Below are positions 58,354 through 64,000 of a DNA stretch of 64,000 nucleotides, in pieces. The DNA lies in contig QKWP01000112.1 in the NCBI GenBank assembly GCA_003550325.1, forward strand, positions 66,869 through 130,868, written 5' to 3'. A model generated the notes under the pieces. The model saw only the letters and a list, made by a program, of their open reading frames with translations, did not search any database and was not told the origin of the DNA. Numbering within the stretch: the stretch's first letter is position 1; every line of letters starts with the position of its first letter. Position numbers and translations under genes: made by a program. This DNA comes from Gigaspora rosea. Its lineage: Eukaryota > Glomeromycota > Glomeromycetes > Diversisporales > Gigasporaceae.

Positions 58354-61300
58354 ATCAATTTTATAAAATGAAACATATAAATAAATTTTAAAAAATATAA
58401 AATTTGATTGGCTAATAAAGTATCAGGTGTGGGTGGGTAGGTAAAATTTTGAAATTTATTAGTAACAAAATATTACATAATTACTGGAAGTCATTTTAGG
58501 TAGTGATATATATTATATAATATTATTTTACTATACCCCTACCCCTCCTCTCTACATAAAAGCAATTTGATTGGCTATTATAAAATTTATATTTAACATA
58601 AAATATTAGTAACTCTCCTTCCTTCCCTAAATTATTATGTAATATCTGTCACCACCCTTACAGGCTTTCACTTTTATGAACTATTTACTTCTTCTTATAA
58701 AATGCTAAAAATACTGAAATATAATAGAGTTAGCAATAGCTAATAGATCCAATAGAAGGTCTTGTCTATTAAACTCAATTTGGACTTTTTTCTAAATTAC
58801 CAACTCTAGCTTATAAATTTTATCATATTAGCTAATTTGATTTTTTGGTTCTTTTTCAATAAAATGTTACATGAAAATTTGCTCTCAAGTGATATTTAAA
58901 AATAATAAACAAAGCATTTGATACAACTAACCAAAGAGCTTTTTGATATCTAAACAAGTTAAAACCCCAATAAAATCCAATAAAAGAGCTATGCTAAGCT
59001 ATATAAAGAAGTACTTTTACTATTTGTTAAAATACTTGGGTGTTTTAGAAAAGGGATGATGGGCTATGATGGGTTGGCAACTTCAAGAATAAATTTGAAA
59101 GCAAATTTTTTTAAAAAACCAACCTTTTTAACATATATTTGGTTTATAATTAAAATATATAAGCACTATAATTTCTATGTATTTAATTATAAATACAAGG
59201 TTAGTTAAAAAGGCTGATCTTATAAAAATTTACACTATACAAATTTTAAGCATGAAATTTCTTTGATAATTCTCAATTATAATAGGTTGATTTTGGGGTT
59301 GAAACAAATTAGCTAATATGTATAAAACATGTACAGAAAAATTTTGTTTAGAAAATCCTTGCTTGAAACTTTACTTGATTCAAAATTTTTTTTTAATTCA
59401 ATATTGTTCTTATAATTATAGTTTTTGACTAGGCCAGAAATGACTAGTCTATTTTAGACAATTTTAATTTTTATCATTACACAATTTTTATATTTTATTC
59501 ACATATAGACCTGCTGCTGAAGCATAATGACATTTATTATAGCTAAAATAAAAACTAATGACTAAAGATATTACTGAATACTAATACAGTCAACTCTTTT
59601 TATTTTGAACTGCCAGGACTGCTGATTTTTACTATGTAAAAATTTGAAAAAGTTTGCTTCTCAAAAAGTTATATATCTAATCTGAACTTTATAATAAAAT
59701 TTACAAATGTTCTAAAAGATTTTGTTAGTTTAGAGAGAGTTTAATAGTGTTCAGATTTGAGAGGTCAGAGTGACTGTATTATACTGATTCATAATTCAGA
59801 ATTATCAGTTGCATTTTCTTTTTGTATAATTGGCAATTATAGTACAGTTATGATCTAGATCAGAAAAGATTTTATATATTATTGACAAGAATTTTATTAT
59901 CATTATTTTGTTATTTTCAAACCAAATAATGAAAAATATTTAAGCAAAAAAAATTTGTCTTGGCATATATAATTTAATTTATTATAGTTTAATTGTGGAA
60001 GTTTATAATTTCTTGTAACAATTAAACTATCTTCAGTAAATTAGTTTAAAATTTTATAATCTAAGGTTCGAATGTGTAATATGATCCTTTTCATTTTTTA
60101 ATTGATAACTTGTTGATTGTCTATTTTTTAAGTTAAAGTTAATATAACCATTGTGAGACTCGAAACATGACCTGACAGCAGGAACTACCCATCAAAATCC
60201 ACTTCACAAGATTATTGGCCAGTAAAAGATCATAATTTGATGCAATATAACATAATCAGGAAGTTCAAAACAATGTCTTTTTTGTCAAAAACTGTTTATT
60301 TCCCCAAAGTTTGCATAAGAAGCACTTTTTGAGCACTAACAAACAGTTATTCTTGCGTGATTTTACTCTATGATTAACTACCCAAATTCTAAATAGAACA
60401 CCCTAACCCTAAATTTTTTAAATCAGTCAGTATACAAAATATAAAAAATTCTTATTTAAAGGCAGCTCCTTCTTGATCTTGAATCCTCATAATAAAAATT
60501 AACAATTGAAAATGTCCAAAAATTCATTTAAAAATTCATTTTATAATGAATTGTTCAATAGTTCATACACCATATCAATTAATGTCAGAAATCGAAGAGA
60601 AAATTTTGAAAAAATCCTTCTTCACAAAAATTGCCTAGGTCCCAAAATACAATTCTTTTTCAATATATTTGCGAAGAAGAAAAGACACAAAATGTATTTT
60701 GTTTATTTCGTCAATATATTTGTGCAGAAGCAAAAAAAAAAAAGTAATAAAAAAAAGAGCAATACAGTTGAATAATTATATTAGGCATCTCTATAACCAG
60801 TGTATCCTCAAAAATTTAGTAATGCTTTCAACTTTTGAAACTCTTAAATATGTTATCTTTAAAAGCTCTTGTTTGCAAATTTATATGAAAGATGAACAAA
60901 TAGGAAATTCATGCTTAAATTTTTTATTCGTTTATTTTTTTATTCGATTTAGTTTTTTTATTTGATTCAATTTTTTTTATTTGATCAAAAAAAAAATATT
61001 TTTTTTTTATTCAGTTCAGTCTTTTTATACAATTTAATTTTTCTGACTATTTTTTAATTCGCCCGAAGCGACAGTCTATTTCTAAAACAATTTTAATTTT
61101 TCTATTATTACAAATTTGGTACATAATTTTTATTTTTTATACTTGCATATACCAGCTTAATTAATGACTGGACTCATCGACGTGTAGTTAAATCTGTTAA
61201 AAAATGGTGTAATACATTATGACATAGTTATTATCCGATTGCGTAATTTATAATTGTATAATGTTTATTGTGGTTATTAAAAAAAAAAACAATTGTGGAA

Positions 61301-62156
61301 GACCTTTAAAAGAAATCTGTTTAAACTATACAAAAGTTACAGAACTGATAAACATGGTCGAAAAACACCTTGTCAAAAATGCAATTATTACGAAGAAACC
61401 AAAATTTAAGAATCAGAAGAATTAAAGATGATAGTTGGTTCGATGATGACAATAATAATGATAATTAACTAGAAGGATGAATTATTGATGCATTGTATTC
61501 CTTTAATTCATTCGCAAAACTCATTTAATAAGGTTTGCATAGTGGTAATGGTTGGATTTTCAATACCAAAAACATAAAACTAATATAGAATGAACTGTTG
61601 TAGACAAATTATGTATTTATAAATGCATTAGCTTTAATAAAAAAATTAAAGCGATTAAACATATTCCCTATGTAATATTTAATAATTCAAAATTGCATAG
61701 CACCGTCTTTTTTAAAAAATTTCCTCGTCTAACGATTAAAATTAATCATTCAGATGCAATATTTTCGGTTTCAGCAAATTTTAGCATCAGACGTTGATGT
61801 TTTAAAAAAAAAGTTTTATAACAATAAAAAGCGTTAAAAAACTGTTTAAAATATTTTTCTTAGCATCCTACTTGTGATTCGAATAATTCGAAATTATCAT
61901 AATTCGAATCATTAAATTTTAATTCACGATTACTCGCGAATTAATTATTAATGTATAATAAACCTAAAATTACTAATACTTTTGCATTAATAAATTTTTG
62001 TAATGCTGCATAAAATAATGTGTAATTTTTGACGTAATTATTTATATATCTGATATGTAATTCTTTAAAATTTAAACAAACTATGTATGTAATTTATTGC
62101 AATTGCAAATTTTTAATAAAATTAAAGGATTTTTAAACTAATTTCATCTATATAAA
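58354..62156. other. AT-rich DNA without recognised genes
   Basis: No frame has convincing composition. A CACCCTAACCCTAAAT word lies near 60400. A frame at about 61291-61420 beginning NCGRPLKEICLNYTKV might be an exon remnant but is too short to support. Confidence 0.35.
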
Positions 62157-62390
62157 CATGGCGCAAAACAAACGTAATAATGAAACGGAGGAATCCTATA
62201 ATGAAGAGTAGTCAAATACAACACCAATGCGTCCAATCGTAGATCTACTCAAAGGAGGGTATGATTTCCACTTTGAAATTATATTGGATGATGAGGGTAT
62301 TTCGTTTAATGATTTGTTCTATTTGAAGTTATTTTTTTCGCAATTTACAAACCTTATCAATGCATTAATTGCAGTAACTCAAATTATATA
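62157..62390 (+). pseudogene. possible small gene remnant
   Basis: From ATG 62157 one frame reads MAQNKRNNETEESYNEE, meets a TAG, and continues in the same frame with MRPIVDLLKGGYDFHFEIIL and DDEGISFNDLFYLKLFF before the next stop. The continued frame is less biased than its surroundings. No family is recognised and chance is a real possibility. Confidence 0.2.
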
Positions 62391-62391
62391 A

Positions 62392-62597
62392 TTGCCACGG
62401 ATGATCATGATGGTGAAATTTGAATCTATTTTATGTACAATTTGTAAAGCTTTTTTCGTCAGCTTTTTTTTTTATGGTTGAGTTAGGCTTTAGGGTTAGA
62501 GATACCATATTAATAAAAGAGTATAGGTGGATTTTTTGGCAGAGAATGTATTTTCAAATTGAAACCCCATTATCAATTTACGATCATCCGCGACAAT
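62392..62597 (-). repeat. degraded MITE related to the 14.8-kb copy
   Basis: CCACGGATGATCATGATGG on the left and ATCATCCGCGACAA on the right form the terminal repeats. Inside, GGCTTTAGGGTTAGAGATAC and AAGAGTATAGGTGGATTTTT are the complement of the core of 14787-15016. Confidence 0.65.
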
Positions 62598-63690
62598 AAT
62601 TAATTTACTTCATATTATTTGATTTTAGAGTATTAAAAAACATGGCGATGCTAAAGATGAGAAAACACAGAAAAAAATTATACTTTCTGACCACTATAAA
62701 CCTTATATTTTTTTTTAAATTTCATAAACAATAGTTTAAAAATAGAATCTTAATTTATGAATATTGATATAGGCTTTATAATATTATTAATACTATTATA
62801 ACACGTGGAAATGAACAAAAAAAGTACAGGCTAGTTTTTCATTATCATAACAAGGTGTGCAAATAGTTGAAATCGATATTATTTACTAATGTTGTTCATC
62901 AAAATTCAGGTGTCAAAAAATAAAAGCAATGAACAGCACGCATACATGCATAATATTAATCTATTATTGATAAATGGGATCGTGGCAAAACAGTGCAATG
63001 AAATCATCACATTAATTTTACTATAATTATTATGAAAAAAAATTTAAATTGCTCATTTTTTTACTAATATATTTGATAAAATATATATATATATATAAAT
63101 TACAAGCAGGTTATTATTATAAACTATCAAAATCTGATAAGTTGGCTCACTGCCCCGTTTTGCTACAGGGTCTCAAATATCGAATTAGATTGACAAAAAT
63201 TTCCATCTAAATACAAATAAGGTTAAAATCTCTATTTCATTTAAAAAAGAATTCACAACTTTTTGTGTTTATAGGAAAATAACAACGATATCTAACTCTT
63301 AAGATGGATACGAAAATTGACATAAATCACAAAGAATAACAACAATAGTAAAAAAACTACAAATAAAAAAAAATAAAATAAAAAATTGAAAAAAATCAAA
63401 TTGAAACATTACGTAGTAAATACAATTTGATGTTTTTTTAAAAAAAAAAAAAAACTCAAGAAAATATTTATTACATTCCTGGTTAAAGCGTGACTACGTC
63501 GCTCAGCCACCCTAATTAGTTATATATTATGTAATAATTGGATAAAAAAATTTTTTTTAACATGGGATAGAGGTATAAATAGCAAAATGGAAATACTAAT
63601 AGCAATTTCTTACAGTATTAATATTAATAAATAACAAAATTAAATAGGATTGAAAATAATGCGTAACACCATAGTATGACTGGTTTAATA
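62598..63690. other. AT-rich DNA, 3' flank of the protease gene
   Basis: No gene. A TA microsatellite lies at about 63080-63098 and an A run at about 63438-63453. Confidence 0.4.
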
Positions 63691-64000
63691 TTATATTGTA
63701 ACAAGAGAATAACCAAACTCAAAAGCTATGTTTATTGGCATACATGCTGCCCATATGCCGGAAACTCCACCTATAAATATACCAACTGCATCTGCGAGAT
63801 GTGATTGACCATTGAGACCATTGTATCGAAACATAGATCCACCACTATCACCAACATCACTATGCATGTTTGCTACAACAATAGCACGTATTAATACACT
63901 ATCGTCAAAGTAACTAATTGAATTAATTGCACTAACATAACCGCAACTAAAACCTGTTTTATCACCAGCTTTACATATATGGATGCCACAACTAGTTATT
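63691..64000 (-). CDS. streptogrisin-like serine protease (S1 fold), C-terminal part
   Basis: An open frame of 103 codons that enters from the right edge and stops at TAA (63691-63693). It has no start in the window, so it is partial. Signatures: CGIHICKAGDKTGFSCGYV, matching the Cys-bracketed C(K/R)xGxxTGxxCG segment of alpha-lytic/streptogrisin-type proteases, and HSDVGDSGGSMF, with the nucleophilic Ser of the GDSGG motif. The His and Asp of the triad would lie in the missing N-terminal part, beyond 64000. Enzymes of this type are usually secreted endopeptidases; the signal peptide cannot be checked here. The segment has no visible intron or break. Confidence 0.85.
   Translation of the reverse strand, partial: ITSCGIHICKAGDKTGFSCGYVSAINSISYFDDSVLIRAIVVANMHSDVGDSGGSMFRYNGLNGQSHLADAVGIFIGGVSGIWAACMPINIAFEFGYSLVTI

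Noticed and set aside
60506-60965. Lys/Asn/Phe-rich coding genes
   Set aside because: Two overlapping frames in A/T-rich low-complexity DNA; residue use follows base composition only.

Overview
The window looks like nuclear DNA from a very AT-rich, repeat-loaded fungal genome, most likely an arbuscular mycorrhizal fungus (Glomeromycotina, Rhizophagus-like). This assignment is inference. It rests on the strong AT bias, short 70-95 bp introns with GTATGT/GTAAGT-type donors, a host gene that joins a long N-terminal region to an ion-transport domain, and a dense mix of nested inverted-repeat elements, Ty3/gypsy and DIRS-like remnants. No rRNA gene, tRNA gene or CRISPR array was seen.

Only three host genes are well supported: a seven-exon ion-transport-domain channel (6213-10299, +), a four-exon secreted-type GDSL/SGNH hydrolase (12982-14494, -), and the C-terminal end of a streptogrisin-like serine protease running off the right edge (63691-64000, -). 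They are monocistronic, far apart, and show no operon-like relationship.

Layout. 1-2.5 kb: pogo-type DNA transposase with one frameshift in a homopolymer. 2.5-5.2 kb: a small unknown gene fragment, an E-box-rich foldback repeat and several minisatellites. 6.2-14.5 kb: channel gene, a tRNA-headed SINE with clear target duplications, three hairpin elements, and the GDSL gene. 14.8-21.8 kb: MITEs, a nest of inverted repeats, a duplicated assembly seam at an N, and a tyrosine-recombinase fossil. 21.8-30.8 kb: a young, nearly complete Ty3/gypsy element with 4-bp target duplication, sitting inside a roughly 120-bp satellite that continues to 32 kb. 32-34.4 kb: a second N seam and a three-level nest (hairpin element, pogo-like element, inner hairpin). 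35-37.3 kb: DIRS-like RT/RNase H/recombinase fossil with a solo LTR inside it. 37.3-43.8 kb: satellite, A-rich DNA, MITEs and hairpins. 43.8-47.6 kb: decayed multi-exon transposase-like gene. 49-53.5 kb: terminal-inverted-repeat elements, a gag-like fossil, a large foldback element with a MITE in its middle, and a second SINE-like insertion. 53.5-63.7 kb: gene-poor, AT-rich DNA with MITEs and short direct repeats.

The most interesting signals are (i) two SINE-like insertions that share a 3' tail, (ii) foldback elements whose arms are arrays of about 20-bp subrepeats, (iii) a MITE group whose centres carry a TTAGGG-like core while the termini differ, and (iv) a roughly 115-bp motif that recurs inside the gypsy LTRs and in several unrelated repeats.
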